Program-made: the position numbers and the translations under genes
Assembly: GCA_021776795.1 (NCBI GenBank)
Contig: JAJFFC010000005.1
Location: 1-64,000 of the forward strand
Length of the DNA stretch: 64,000 nt
Origin: Planctomycetota bacterium
Lineage (GTDB): Bacteria > Planctomycetota > UBA1135
Reading direction: 5' to 3'
The notes under the pieces: generated by a model
What the model was told of the DNA's origin: nothing
Databases searched by the model: none
What the model saw: only the letters and a program-made list of their open reading frames with translations
Part shown: positions 7,934 to 15,933 of the stretch, one piece after another
How the letters are laid out: every line of letters starts with the position of its first letter
How positions within the stretch are numbered: the first letter of the stretch is position 1

Positions 7934-9646
7934 CTAGGCTTCGCGGGAGCTTTGCCTAGACGCTTGGCGGCCGGAAAGCCCACGCAGACGGTTCTCACAG
8001 GCAGGAATTGCGAACTGCTCTGGGGACCCTTCGAGCCATGGGGCGGCATCGAGGGCTAAGGCGAGGCTCGCCCCTGGCTCCCCACCAGGCCACCAACCGC
8101 AAGCGTAAGCGGAACTCAAATCCAGACCATCGCGCTGGGCAAGATGGGTTCCCGCAGCCTGTGGATGAGGTGGAAAGCCATCGTCGAGGCGCAATCCGGC
8201 CCGGCGTGCCGCCCGTTCGAAGGCCGGACGGAGTTCCAACAGAAGGCGTTTGCCCCGACTGCGGCGCAGGGCCGCGTCGGGCAGGAGAATATCCAGGGCA
8301 TGGCCTAAGCCAGCTGGCAGCAAGGCAACGGCAGCCCCTTCGGCCGCCCCGGCCCGCTGCAGCAGGACCTGTAAAGCTTCCGCCGCCGAGGTTAGGTGCT
8401 CATGACAGTGGCGCAGAAAATCCTCAAGCGAAAAAGCCCCCGCCTCGACCGCAAGTGGCACCAAATTGACCACAGCAGCGGCCTGCAAGGATCGCTCTAG
8501 GCGCTCCTTCGCATTGGGCAGGCGGGAGGGTGGCTGCCACTGCAAACGCAGCCGACTATAGGCAGCAAGAGATTGTTGCGAGGCCTGCGACAAGGCGAGG
8601 AAAGCCGCCACCGGCATCGCCACAAACTGATCTGCAGCCATCCAGCTTGCCGCCAACTGCGGCGAGGATGTGGCGAGACGAAGACGTCTGCCCCCGGCGG
8701 CCAACCAACGCGGCGCCTGTTCCGACAGCACAGTGACAGGATGCTGTGCGGGCCAATGCACCTGTACTTCATGGGCATGACCAAAGGCTTCCGCAACCCG
8801 ATGCCAGAAAGCAGATTCACTCTCTTCTGCTTGGGGATGAAGCCAAAGCCGCAACGGCCGCGTCCAATCACCTAAGGCAAGAACCTCATAATCGCCTGCC
8901 AGCTGCGCTTCGCGCTGACTTGGTGACCACAGCTCTTCCAGAGCAAATCGCGCAAGCACCTCTTCGCCAAGCAAGGGACGCGGATCAGTCGCGCCGTCAT
9001 CTAGAGCAGGCGAGGCGTCGCCGCCCGCCATGGCGGGTAAACAAGCCCCACCTAACCAAGCACGCAATTCGGCACGGCTGAAGCCAAAGGAGCTTCCTTC
9101 TAAAGGGTCGGCGCGCAAGCCCAAAACGCGGCCTTCATTGTCGGCGACCGCCGCCAGCAGGCGCGTAGTGAGGTGGCGAAAGCCCAAGCAAGAAAGCCGG
9201 CGTTCCACGCGGCGCGCGAGCAAACGGGCCACCGCACGCTCTAAATGGCGATCGCGCATCAGCGAACGTTGCAGGCGCGAGCGATCCCAAGGTCGCTGCA
9301 CCTGTTCTCCACGTCGATGATTGCCGCCGACGCCATGGATGCGCAAATCTGCCAAACACTCTTCTTCGCTGTGGCGGTAATCGGCAAAGGCATGTGCGGC
9401 AGCGCGGCAATCGTATTCTTCGAACACTTGCACAGCGGTAGCAGACAATGCAGCAGTCTCGACGAGGCGTCCATGCTCGCGGCCCATGCGCAATTCGATG
9501 GTGATGGCAAACTGCTCGCGCAGGGCTTCGCTTTCACCGACGTCCTCAAGCGCGGCGGCTAAGGTCTCGCGAAGTTTGAGCGGATCGTATTGCTCTTCGA
9601 ATCCGTCGCGCTTAACGACGCGCTGCAGGCTAGGCGGTGCCGCCAC
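7934..9646 (-). CDS. ATP-cone protein, probably a degenerate class III ribonucleotide reductase relative
   Basis: The first 90 or so residues form an ATP-cone, the nucleotide-sensing module of ribonucleotide reductases and NrdR: LQRVVKRDGFEEQYDPLKLRE can be read across the start in pieces, with V-V-K-R-D-G-F and F-D-P-like Y-D-P. About 480 further residues follow. One segment, VVNLVPLAVEAG then L-E-D-F-L-R-H-C-H-E-H-L, resembles the I-N-L-P-R-L-A-Y-E-A-G region of anaerobic reductase NrdD. No C-terminal glycyl-radical R-V-x-G-Y motif or four-cysteine zinc site is visible, so catalysis is doubtful. The GTG start at 9646 overlaps the nrdR stop by 17 bases, implying translational coupling; upstream in-frame starts would lie inside nrdR. 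Function in nucleotide-pool control is an inference. Confidence 0.65.
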   Translation of the reverse strand: MAAPPSLQRVVKRDGFEEQYDPLKLRETLAAALEDVGESEALREQFAITIELRMGREHGRLVETAALSATAVQVFEEYDCRAAAHAFADYRHSEEECLADLRIHGVGGNHRRGEQVQRPWDRSRLQRSLMRDRHLERAVARLLARRVERRLSCLGFRHLTTRLLAAVADNEGRVLGLRADPLEGSSFGFSRAELRAWLGGACLPAMAGGDASPALDDGATDPRPLLGEEVLARFALEELWSPSQREAQLAGDYEVLALGDWTRPLRLWLHPQAEESESAFWHRVAEAFGHAHEVQVHWPAQHPVTVLSEQAPRWLAAGGRRLRLATSSPQLAASWMAADQFVAMPVAAFLALSQASQQSLAAYSRLRLQWQPPSRLPNAKERLERSLQAAAVVNLVPLAVEAGAFSLEDFLRHCHEHLTSAAEALQVLLQRAGAAEGAAVALLPAGLGHALDILLPDAALRRSRGKRLLLELRPAFERAARRAGLRLDDGFPPHPQAAGTHLAQRDGLDLSSAYACGWWPGGEPGASLALALDAAPWLEGSPEQFAIPACENRLRGLSGRQASRQSSREA

Positions 9647-10112
9647 TGCGGGAGCTGACTTGATTCTCGAGTAAGGGGCGCAACTCTTGCACGAACTGCT
9701 CCACATCTTTGAACTCGCGATAGACCGAGGCAAAGCGCACGTAGGCAACCTGGTCCAACTTCTTCAACTCTTCCATGACCAAGGAGCCGATGTATTTGCT
9801 TCCCACTTCACGGTCGAACATCTCGGTGAGCTTGCGCTCAATCGTGGCGGTGATTTTTTCTAAATCCTCCATCGAAACCGGACGCTTCTCGCATGCCTTC
9901 AGCATGCCTTTCAAAATCTGTCCACGATCGAAGGGAACCCGAGAGCCATCCTTCTTGACCACGCGCAACGGCGTTTCTTCCATGCGCTCATAGGTGGTGA
10001 AGCGGCGCGCACAGGCCAAGCATTCACGACGACGACGAATGGAAAAACCATCCGCAGCAGATCGGGAATCAATCACTCGATCGTTATCGGTATTGCAGTA
10101 GGGGCAGCGCAT
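9630..10112 (-). CDS. nrdR: Transcriptional repressor NrdR
   Basis: NrdR senses the ATP/dATP balance through an ATP-cone and represses ribonucleotide reductase genes. The 160 residues fit the family. The N-terminal zinc ribbon is MRCPYCNTDNDRVIDSR with a second pair in RRRECLACARRF, giving C-x2-C...C-x2-C. The ATP-cone starts at VVKKDGSRVPFDRGQ near residue 50 and contains M-L-K-A-C-E-K-R-P-V-S. The C-terminal tail is slightly extended (residues 140-160). The downstream ATP-cone gene overlaps its end. A palindrome lies over its probable promoter at 10149-10166, consistent with autoregulation. No reductase operon is in the window. Confidence 0.95.
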   Translation of the reverse strand: MRCPYCNTDNDRVIDSRSAADGFSIRRRRECLACARRFTTYERMEETPLRVVKKDGSRVPFDRGQILKGMLKACEKRPVSMEDLEKITATIERKLTEMFDREVGSKYIGSLVMEELKKLDQVAYVRFASVYREFKDVEQFVQELRPLLENQVSSRSGGTA

Positions 10113-10143
10113 TGGGGAGGCTCCCGCAAGCGGGTGCTGCCCC

Positions 10144-10166
10144 GTTCTACCACAACGGGTTGTGGT
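10144..10166 (-). promoter_or_regulatory. 18-bp palindrome abutting a -10 element upstream of nrdR (candidate NrdR box)
   Basis: ACCACAAC and GTTGTGGT are perfect arms around two bases (10149-10166). On the minus strand they run directly into TAGAAC (10149-10144), about 30 bases before the nrdR ATG. The core keeps the x-CAC-x-A-N4-T-x-GTG-x skeleton of NrdR boxes. The same arms and promoter block occur upstream of smc. Confidence 0.5.
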
Positions 10167-10184
10167 CCTCTAGGCGCGAACCCC

Positions 10185-11597
10185 CTATTTGCCGATGCAA
10201 AAGGAGGAGAAAAGCCGGTCGAGCAGGTCTTCAGGGGTGGTTTCCCCCATTAAGGCGGCCAAAGCCAAGAGCGCCTGACGCAATTCCTCGGCAACGAGGT
10301 CTTGAGGTCCAGAGACTGTGACCCATTCCTGGGCTCGCCCCACGGCAATCAGCGCCTCTTGGAGTGCGGCCTGATGTCTTTCCGAATGCTGCATTCTGGC
10401 TTCGCGCTGCCCACCCAAACGAGACAACTCATGGGCCACGGCTTGCTCCAATTCCTCTCGACCCTGGCGACCACAATCGCCGATCCGAAGCTCGACCCTA
10501 TCTGCGGGAAGTTTCTGCGCCAAAGCCGCGCGCAAGGCCGCCGAAGGCAGAGTTTGACGTTCACTCTGACTCCACAGCACTAGCGTGGGGATCGCTGGAA
10601 GGCGCCGCGGCAATTCTTCGACCTGGGTCTCTGGAGCCAAAACCAGCAGCAAAAGGTCCGCCGGAATCCCGGAAGCCAAGTCCTGCTCGGTTTGCTGGCG
10701 CGCAGCAAGATCGCGGCTATCCGCAGCTTCCCCACCGAGGCCAGGTAAATCCCACAACATCCAGGGAAGGTCGCCGGCATCAGCCTGGGCGCTAGCGATG
10801 CCTTGCCAAGGCGCATCTCGGCGGTCTCGCGTGGTGCCCGCTTCAGATGAAATCAAAGCCCCTTGCCCGGTCAGGGTTTGAAAAAGGGAAGTCTTTCCGG
10901 CATTAGCTGGCCCCAGCAATAGGATTTCCCATGCTGGCCGTGAACGCAGTTGATGTTGCCCTTGCGCTTGCAAGCCTTCACGTAGCGCTTTCTCGGCACG
11001 CTCCAGGTGCTTGGTGATTTCACCTGGCTCGAGATCTTGCGAATCTCCCTCTTCAAAATCCAAACCGGCCTCTAACTCCACCAAGGAAGCCATTAAGGCT
11101 TCTCGCGTTTCGGCCAAACAGACTCGAAGCCCACCTTGCAAGCGCGATGCCGCCTGACGCGCTTCGCCGGCACCATGCGCGTGAACCAAATCCAGCACGG
11201 CCTCCGCTTGGGTCAAGTCCAAGCGCTGGTTGAGGAAGGCTCGGCGCGTGAACTCGCCGGGTTCGGCATAGCGCAAGCCACGCGCCAACAAATGCTCTTC
11301 CAGTGCGCGCAAAGCTGGTGCCGAAGACACAAAATGCAGCTCCAAGACATCTTCCCCGGTCGCAGAATGAGGGCCAGGGAAACACAGCAGGGATACCGGC
11401 AGGGTGACTCCGGGGAACGCTCGCCAATCTCCATGCAAGACTTCACGCTGCCCCTGCGGCGGCGGCAAATCTGCTGGTAAGAACCTTGCCGCCTGCTCTA
11501 GCAGGTTTGGCCCGGAAAGGCGCAAAACGGCGCGAGGTGCTGGCCCCGGTGCCGTTGCCGGGGCCAGAATGCCGTCTAGGCGTGCATCACTTGTCAC
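10185..11597 (-). CDS. mnmE: tRNA modification GTPase MnmE, with altered GTPase motifs
   Basis: MnmE works with MnmG to build the 5-(carboxymethyl)aminomethyl group on wobble uridine of tRNAs. The 470-residue length is normal. The N-terminal folate-binding domain is recognised by YAEPGEFTRRAFLNQRLDL and the T-Q-A-E-A-V-x-D-L stretch, and the protein ends CIGK, the conserved catalytic cysteine motif. The G domain is unusual: the P-loop near residue 230 is GPANAGKTS, the switch I keeps E-A-G-T-T-R-D, G3 is D-L-P-G-L rather than D-T-A-G, and the expected N-K-x-D is replaced by L-W-S-Q-S-E near residue 338. Guanine specificity may therefore be weak. It overlaps the yidC end by 11 bases, a common gene order. 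Confidence 0.92.
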   Translation of the reverse strand: MTSDARLDGILAPATAPGPAPRAVLRLSGPNLLEQAARFLPADLPPPQGQREVLHGDWRAFPGVTLPVSLLCFPGPHSATGEDVLELHFVSSAPALRALEEHLLARGLRYAEPGEFTRRAFLNQRLDLTQAEAVLDLVHAHGAGEARQAASRLQGGLRVCLAETREALMASLVELEAGLDFEEGDSQDLEPGEITKHLERAEKALREGLQAQGQHQLRSRPAWEILLLGPANAGKTSLFQTLTGQGALISSEAGTTRDRRDAPWQGIASAQADAGDLPWMLWDLPGLGGEAADSRDLAARQQTEQDLASGIPADLLLLVLAPETQVEELPRRLPAIPTLVLWSQSERQTLPSAALRAALAQKLPADRVELRIGDCGRQGREELEQAVAHELSRLGGQREARMQHSERHQAALQEALIAVGRAQEWVTVSGPQDLVAEELRQALLALAALMGETTPEDLLDRLFSSFCIGK

Positions 11598-13461
11598 CGC
11601 TCGCCAGAGCCTTGGCTTGCTCGGAACCCGGCACCGGCCAACGCTTGCGAATCACGCGCTGCTCGAAGATACCGAGTGCCGAACTGGTGATCATGTACAG
11701 CGACAAACCCGACGCGTAGTTGTACAGCACAAAGCCAAAGATGACCGGCATGAAGGCCATCATCTTATGCATTTGCGCTTGCTGCGGATCGGTCGGCTTG
11801 GGCATGGAGCGCTGGTGGAAAATCCACAACACCACCATGAGAATCGGCAACAGGTTCAGCGAAGTCACGCCGCTGAACGGGAAGAAGCCGAGGATGGGAC
11901 CGCCGAAATCAATCAGGGCATCGGGTTCGGCGAGGTCGCCAATCCATGCTGTAAACGGTTCGTGGCGCAGCAAAATCGAAGAGCGCAGCGCCTGGAACAA
12001 GCCGACGAAGATCGGCATCTGCAAGAAAATCGGCAGGCAACCACCCAAGGGCGGAGACAACTTGTGCTGCTGGTACAGCTTCATCGTCTCTTGGTTTTTC
12101 TTCTGCGGCTCGTCCTTGTACTTCTTGTTAATGGCCTCAAGCTGCGGCTTCACCTTGGCCATCTTGGCCTGGTACGTCGCCATCTTGACCTGGCTATGGC
12201 GCATAATCGGGAACACTGCCGCCTTGACCACAACGGTAAGCAGAATGATCGCAATGCCCCAGTTTCCGGTAAGGGCGTGGAACATGCTCATGATCCACAG
12301 AATCACCGGCGCGATGTACTGGGTCAGGAACATGCGATAGAAGAAGCTGCGGCCATAGTCCGCGTAGTGCACGACCTCGGCCATGTCGCCGTAGGTTTCA
12401 CTGGTCAAGATGCGCGGATCTTTGGGTCCGATGTACCAGCGGAATTCACTGGTCGCGGGGGCATCTAGGGCCGCAATGTGCAGCTGGAAGTTGCCATGAA
12501 TCGAGGCTCGCTTCCAAAACGGCGAAGTCGGGTCGATGGAGGTGGCCTGACTCCCGCTTTCCATGATGGCGGCGGTAGCCTCCAGGTCATCGAACAAGGT
12601 TTCCGCGACAGCACCCTGAAACCCGCGCTGGCCCTTCATGCCAATGATCGACAAGAAGTACTTGGAGCCTTCTACCACAAAAGGAATGTTGGACGCCGTC
12701 CAACGTTCCATCGCCGCACGGTTCTGCGAGTAATCGCCGTCGGCCAGGTAGAAATCAACCGATTCAAGCTCGCCATACTCGCGCAAACCGGCACCTACGT
12801 ATGGGTTGGGATAGAAGTTATCTGCAGTGATGCGGATGCCACCACCGGTTCCCAAAGCAAAAGTTAGGTCACGACCGCGGGCGATATCGTCATGGGCGAT
12901 TGCGGTGACCTTGGCATCGATGTGATAGCCGTCGGCCGCCAAGGTCATTTCCTTGACGAGGGTAATGCCCTGTGGTGACTCCCAAGTGAAGCGCAATGTG
13001 CCCGAGCTGGGGTCCTCTTCCACATCCCAGACAATGCCGTCGAGGTTGGGCTTCACCCCACTCTCCACATCAGGTGGCATGAGGAAGTCCCCGGTTTCAA
13101 TCAGGCGGAAGGCGTCGCGCTTGCGATAGTTGACCGCGGTATTGCCGGCTTTGGAATCTACCCATGCAGCGTCGTAAAGCACCAGACCACCGACCAGTTC
13201 TTGGCCCTCATCATCTAGCGCTGGCGAAAACTCCTTGAGGATGACGCGGCCACAAGAAGCGCCAGTCGCGCTCCATTCAGTGCGTACCTTGCTGTTCTCC
13301 AACACCAAGGGGTAATCACTCGCAATGGGCTGCGAGAAGTCTTCCTTCCACTGCGGACCGCCATCCCCAACTGGATTCTCCGAATCACTCGGAAAACAGG
13401 TCCTCATGATGAAGACCGCGACAAGCCCCCAAAGGGCAATGGTTAGAAATCGTTTTCCCAT
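11587..13461 (-). CDS. yidC: Membrane protein insertase YidC
   Basis: YidC/Oxa1 inserts and folds inner-membrane proteins with or without SecYEG. The 624 residues start MGKRFLTIALWGLVAVF, an N-terminal transmembrane segment. A periplasmic beta-supersandwich domain follows to about residue 380. The conserved C-terminal unit then has about five membrane segments, with NWGIAIILLTVVVKAAVFP, an S-Q-V-K-M helix, the charged coiled loop K-K-Y-K-D-E-P-Q-K-K-N-Q-E, and PLGGCLPIFLQMPIFVGLF. It is somewhat longer than the E. coli protein because of the periplasmic part. mnmE overlaps its 3' end, so the two are probably co-transcribed. rnpA and rpmH, often upstream, are absent here. Confidence 0.96.
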   Translation of the reverse strand: MGKRFLTIALWGLVAVFIMRTCFPSDSENPVGDGGPQWKEDFSQPIASDYPLVLENSKVRTEWSATGASCGRVILKEFSPALDDEGQELVGGLVLYDAAWVDSKAGNTAVNYRKRDAFRLIETGDFLMPPDVESGVKPNLDGIVWDVEEDPSSGTLRFTWESPQGITLVKEMTLAADGYHIDAKVTAIAHDDIARGRDLTFALGTGGGIRITADNFYPNPYVGAGLREYGELESVDFYLADGDYSQNRAAMERWTASNIPFVVEGSKYFLSIIGMKGQRGFQGAVAETLFDDLEATAAIMESGSQATSIDPTSPFWKRASIHGNFQLHIAALDAPATSEFRWYIGPKDPRILTSETYGDMAEVVHYADYGRSFFYRMFLTQYIAPVILWIMSMFHALTGNWGIAIILLTVVVKAAVFPIMRHSQVKMATYQAKMAKVKPQLEAINKKYKDEPQKKNQETMKLYQQHKLSPPLGGCLPIFLQMPIFVGLFQALRSSILLRHEPFTAWIGDLAEPDALIDFGGPILGFFPFSGVTSLNLLPILMVVLWIFHQRSMPKPTDPQQAQMHKMMAFMPVIFGFVLYNYASGLSLYMITSSALGIFEQRVIRKRWPVPGSEQAKALASGDK

Positions 13462-13506
13462 GGTGGGCAGTCGTGAGCAGACAGATGCGGGGTAACAATC
13501 GCCGGC

Positions 13507-14271
13507 TTAGCGGCCGACGAGTAGGCGTGCGGCCAAGCTCTCCGGCAGGCCTGCCTTTTGGATGCGCTGGCTCGCAGTCTCATGGGCATAAGACAAGCGG
13601 CGCCATTCCACAGATTTGCCATCGAACAGAGCGTAGGCAAGGCGTGGGTCGCCATCTCGGGGTTGGCCCACCGAGCCAACATTGATGAGATAGCGTTTGT
13701 TAGGGTCGAGCTCGAGTCGGTTATCTACCGCGGCGGCTCGTTGGTAGGGCTCGCCCTCGACGAAGAACCCAGGATGGTGGGTATGACCGAAGAAGGTCAG
13801 GCGATGTTCGGCGGCCTGAAAGTTGGCCAGGACTCGCTCCCCGTCTGCCGCAAGATTGGGCATGAGGTATTCGGTCAAGGGTTCTCGCGGGGAAGCATGC
13901 ACGATGTGCACCACCTCGGCGCCAGGGATGTCTAACGCCATCGAAGGCACCAAACTGCCGAGCCAATCCCATAGCGGCCAATGCTCTTCCTTTTCCGGAT
14001 CGAGGGCGCGACGCGTCCAGTCAATCGCGGTCAAGGCGCGTTCATTGAAACCAAAGGCGTCTTGGTCGTCGAGAAGAGCGGCGTCGTGGTTGCCTTGGAG
14101 GCAAGTTTCAAAGCGCTTCATCACCAACTCGACCACCTCGCGTGGCGAAGCTCCATAACCAATCACGTCTCCCAGGCATACCAGGTGCTCGACGCCCTGC
14201 TGGTCAAGGTCGTTCAACGCGACCTCGAGTGCTTCGAGGTTTGCGTGCAGGTCGGAAAGGAAGGCAATCAC
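13507..14271 (-). CDS. YfcE/MJ0936-like metallophosphoesterase
   Basis: A calcineurin-like phosphoesterase of about 254 residues. The dimetal-site motifs are in order: FLSDLHANLEAL at the N-terminus, LGDVIGYGASP, GNHDAAL near residue 75, then a histidine in V-H-I-V-H-A-S, and GHTHHPGF near 170. This is the arrangement of the diadenosine-tetraphosphatase/YfcE group, acting on phosphodiesters or nucleotides. GTG 14271 was chosen because the family starts right at the first beta-strand (M-I-A-F-L-S-D-L-H); an upstream start at 14328 would add a non-conserved leader. The gene is divergent from the isomerase gene, with about 90 bases between the starts. Substrate unknown. Confidence 0.88.
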   Translation of the reverse strand: MIAFLSDLHANLEALEVALNDLDQQGVEHLVCLGDVIGYGASPREVVELVMKRFETCLQGNHDAALLDDQDAFGFNERALTAIDWTRRALDPEKEEHWPLWDWLGSLVPSMALDIPGAEVVHIVHASPREPLTEYLMPNLAADGERVLANFQAAEHRLTFFGHTHHPGFFVEGEPYQRAAAVDNRLELDPNKRYLINVGSVGQPRDGDPRLAYALFDGKSVEWRRLSYAHETASQRIQKAGLPESLAARLLVGR

Positions 14272-14360
14272 GTGGGCGTGACGGAGGTTTCCCTGGCGGC
14301 GCAGGGTGGGGTATTCTCCAGTCCCCACGGACTCCCCGCAACCCGCCTTCCCGAAGTCGC

Positions 14361-15326
14361 ATGACCTCCTTTCGCAGCCTATTCTTCGCCCTCTCGCTCC
14401 TGCTCGTCAGTGCCAGCCCTTTAGGGGCTCAGGCCAAGAAAGATCTCCCGATGCCCAAGGGAGTCGCTGCGGTGGTCAACGGCCAGCCCATTGCCGAGGA
14501 CGACTACAAAGATTTCCTCTACCAGCGCATGGGCAAGCGCCCGCTGCAGAATCTGATTGACTTTGTGCTGGTCCAGCAGGCGGCGGAACGCTTTGGCGTG
14601 GTCGCCGATGGCGGTGCGGTGCAAAAGATTGTCGATGAGCGCTACCAGCAGGCTTTGCGCGGCCAAAGCCCTGAAGACTTCGCCAAGGGCATTCGGGAAT
14701 CTGGACTGGCGCCGGCCTCGTTCATGGCCAACCTGCAGCAGGATGCCACCCAAGAAGTCCTTCTTGACGGGCTCGTTCTGGCCACCCGGATTTTGAGCGA
14801 CTCCTTCCTGCAGAAGACCTTTGAGAGTCAGTACGGCGTCGACGGCAAGAAAGTCGTGGTGCGCCAGGTCTTGGTCATGCCCCACTTCCTTCGCGCCGAC
14901 CTCATTCGCAATGGCGTAAAACCGGCGGACATCGATCAAACGGCAGTACGCGCCCGAGCCGCAGAATTGGCTCAGGAATGCCTAGAAAAACTGCGCACCG
15001 GAGCTGACTGGAGCGAAATGGTCCAAAGCTATTCGCATGATCAGGTATCCAAGAAGTCTAATGGCGAACTTCCCGCCTATCGTCCTGGCTTATATGGGCC
15101 CAAGTTCACCGAGGCCGTCGCCACGTTGCCCGTCGGCGATTATTCGGAGGTGATTGAATCCGGCGCTGGCTATCACGTGGTGCAAGTCGCTTCTCGCACG
15201 GAAACCAAGTTTGAAGACGTTCGCGCCGCCTTGGTGGAACAGGCTCGCATGGCCGCTCCCGATTGGAGCGAGCGCGAAGACTTGCTCAACAGCTTGCGCA
15301 ATCAGGCTGAAATCAAGCTCTGGTAG
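14361..15326 (+). CDS. Secreted parvulin-type peptidyl-prolyl cis-trans isomerase (SurA/PrsA-like)
   Basis: The 321-residue product has a signal peptide (MTSFRSLFFALSLLLVSASP, cleavage near A-Q-A). An N-terminal chaperone region begins AAVVNGQPIAEDDY, the motif that opens SurA/PrsA cores. A parvulin (PpiC) domain spans about residues 165-300, with VVVRQVLV, a long insertion, then ADWSEMVQSYSHD, a K-K-S-N-G-E-L segment in place of the usual G-G-x-L-G, and ESGAGYHVVQVASR. Such proteins fold exported proteins in the periplasm. Its last 14 bases overlap the convergent nadD gene. The altered G-G-D-L-G-like loop leaves it unclear whether the isomerase activity remains. Confidence 0.88.
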   Translation: MTSFRSLFFALSLLLVSASPLGAQAKKDLPMPKGVAAVVNGQPIAEDDYKDFLYQRMGKRPLQNLIDFVLVQQAAERFGVVADGGAVQKIVDERYQQALRGQSPEDFAKGIRESGLAPASFMANLQQDATQEVLLDGLVLATRILSDSFLQKTFESQYGVDGKKVVVRQVLVMPHFLRADLIRNGVKPADIDQTAVRARAAELAQECLEKLRTGADWSEMVQSYSHDQVSKKSNGELPAYRPGLYGPKFTEAVATLPVGDYSEVIESGAGYHVVQVASRTETKFEDVRAALVEQARMAAPDWSEREDLLNSLRNQAEIKLW

Positions 15327-15933
15327 AGCCTTGATATAACCGGTGTGCCGCGATGTATTCGGCCACCGCTGGCGGCAAGTCTGGACAGGGTCCGCCTGTC
15401 TCCAAAGCTTTGCGCAGTTCGCTCGAACTACACAACACGGGCTCCATCGAAAGCCAGGTCACGCACCAATCGGCGGCCACCTGCGGCGCTAGGCTTTGGC
15501 GAAACTCCTGCTCCTGTTGCGGGCCATAGCCAACGCGCGGCGCAAAGACAAAGTGCGCCAGCTGAAACAGCCGTGGTAAATCGCGCCAGGTTGCGAGGTG
15601 ACTCAAGGAATCACTGCCAAGGAGAAAGGCCAACTCCTGAGAAGAATCTTGCGCCAGCAAATCGTGCAAGGTGTCGACGGTAAAACTCGGGCCCTCGCGC
15701 GAGAACTCATCTAGGCAAAGAACTTCATTACTTGGACGCTCGGCCAACACCAACTCGAGCATGGCTTGTCGATGCTTTGGCGCCACCGCTTGGGCTTCGA
15801 GTTTGTGCGGCGCTAGGCGGCTCGGCAACCACGACAAGCGCTCTGGCTTCCATTGTTCTTGGGCTGCGGCAGCCATGGCGATATGCCCGCGATGTACGGG
15901 ATCGAAGGAACCGCCAAAGACGAGATGCTTCAT
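15313..15933 (-). CDS. nadD: Nicotinate-nucleotide adenylyltransferase
   Basis: NadD transfers AMP from ATP to nicotinate mononucleotide in NAD synthesis. The 206 residues match the family. The adenylyltransferase signature GGSFDPVHRGH is at residues 7-17, followed by W-L-P-S-R-L-A-P-H-K, the D-T-L-H-D-L region and an S-S-S-E-L-R-K-A-L motif near the C-terminus that corresponds to the I-S-S-T-x-I-R phosphate loop. The stop codon of hisS overlaps its ATG region (ATGA-type junction at 15930-15933), so it is translated from the same message downstream of hisS. It overlaps the isomerase gene on the other strand. Confidence 0.95.
   Translation of the reverse strand: MKHLVFGGSFDPVHRGHIAMAAAAQEQWKPERLSWLPSRLAPHKLEAQAVAPKHRQAMLELVLAERPSNEVLCLDEFSREGPSFTVDTLHDLLAQDSSQELAFLLGSDSLSHLATWRDLPRLFQLAHFVFAPRVGYGPQQEQEFRQSLAPQVAADWCVTWLSMEPVLCSSSELRKALETGGPCPDLPPAVAEYIAAHRLYQGSTRA

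Noticed and set aside
11404..12468. Plus-strand frame of about 354 codons over mnmE and yidC
   Set aside because: Histidine/leucine/arginine-rich shadow of the conserved YidC frame, with no recognisable domain.
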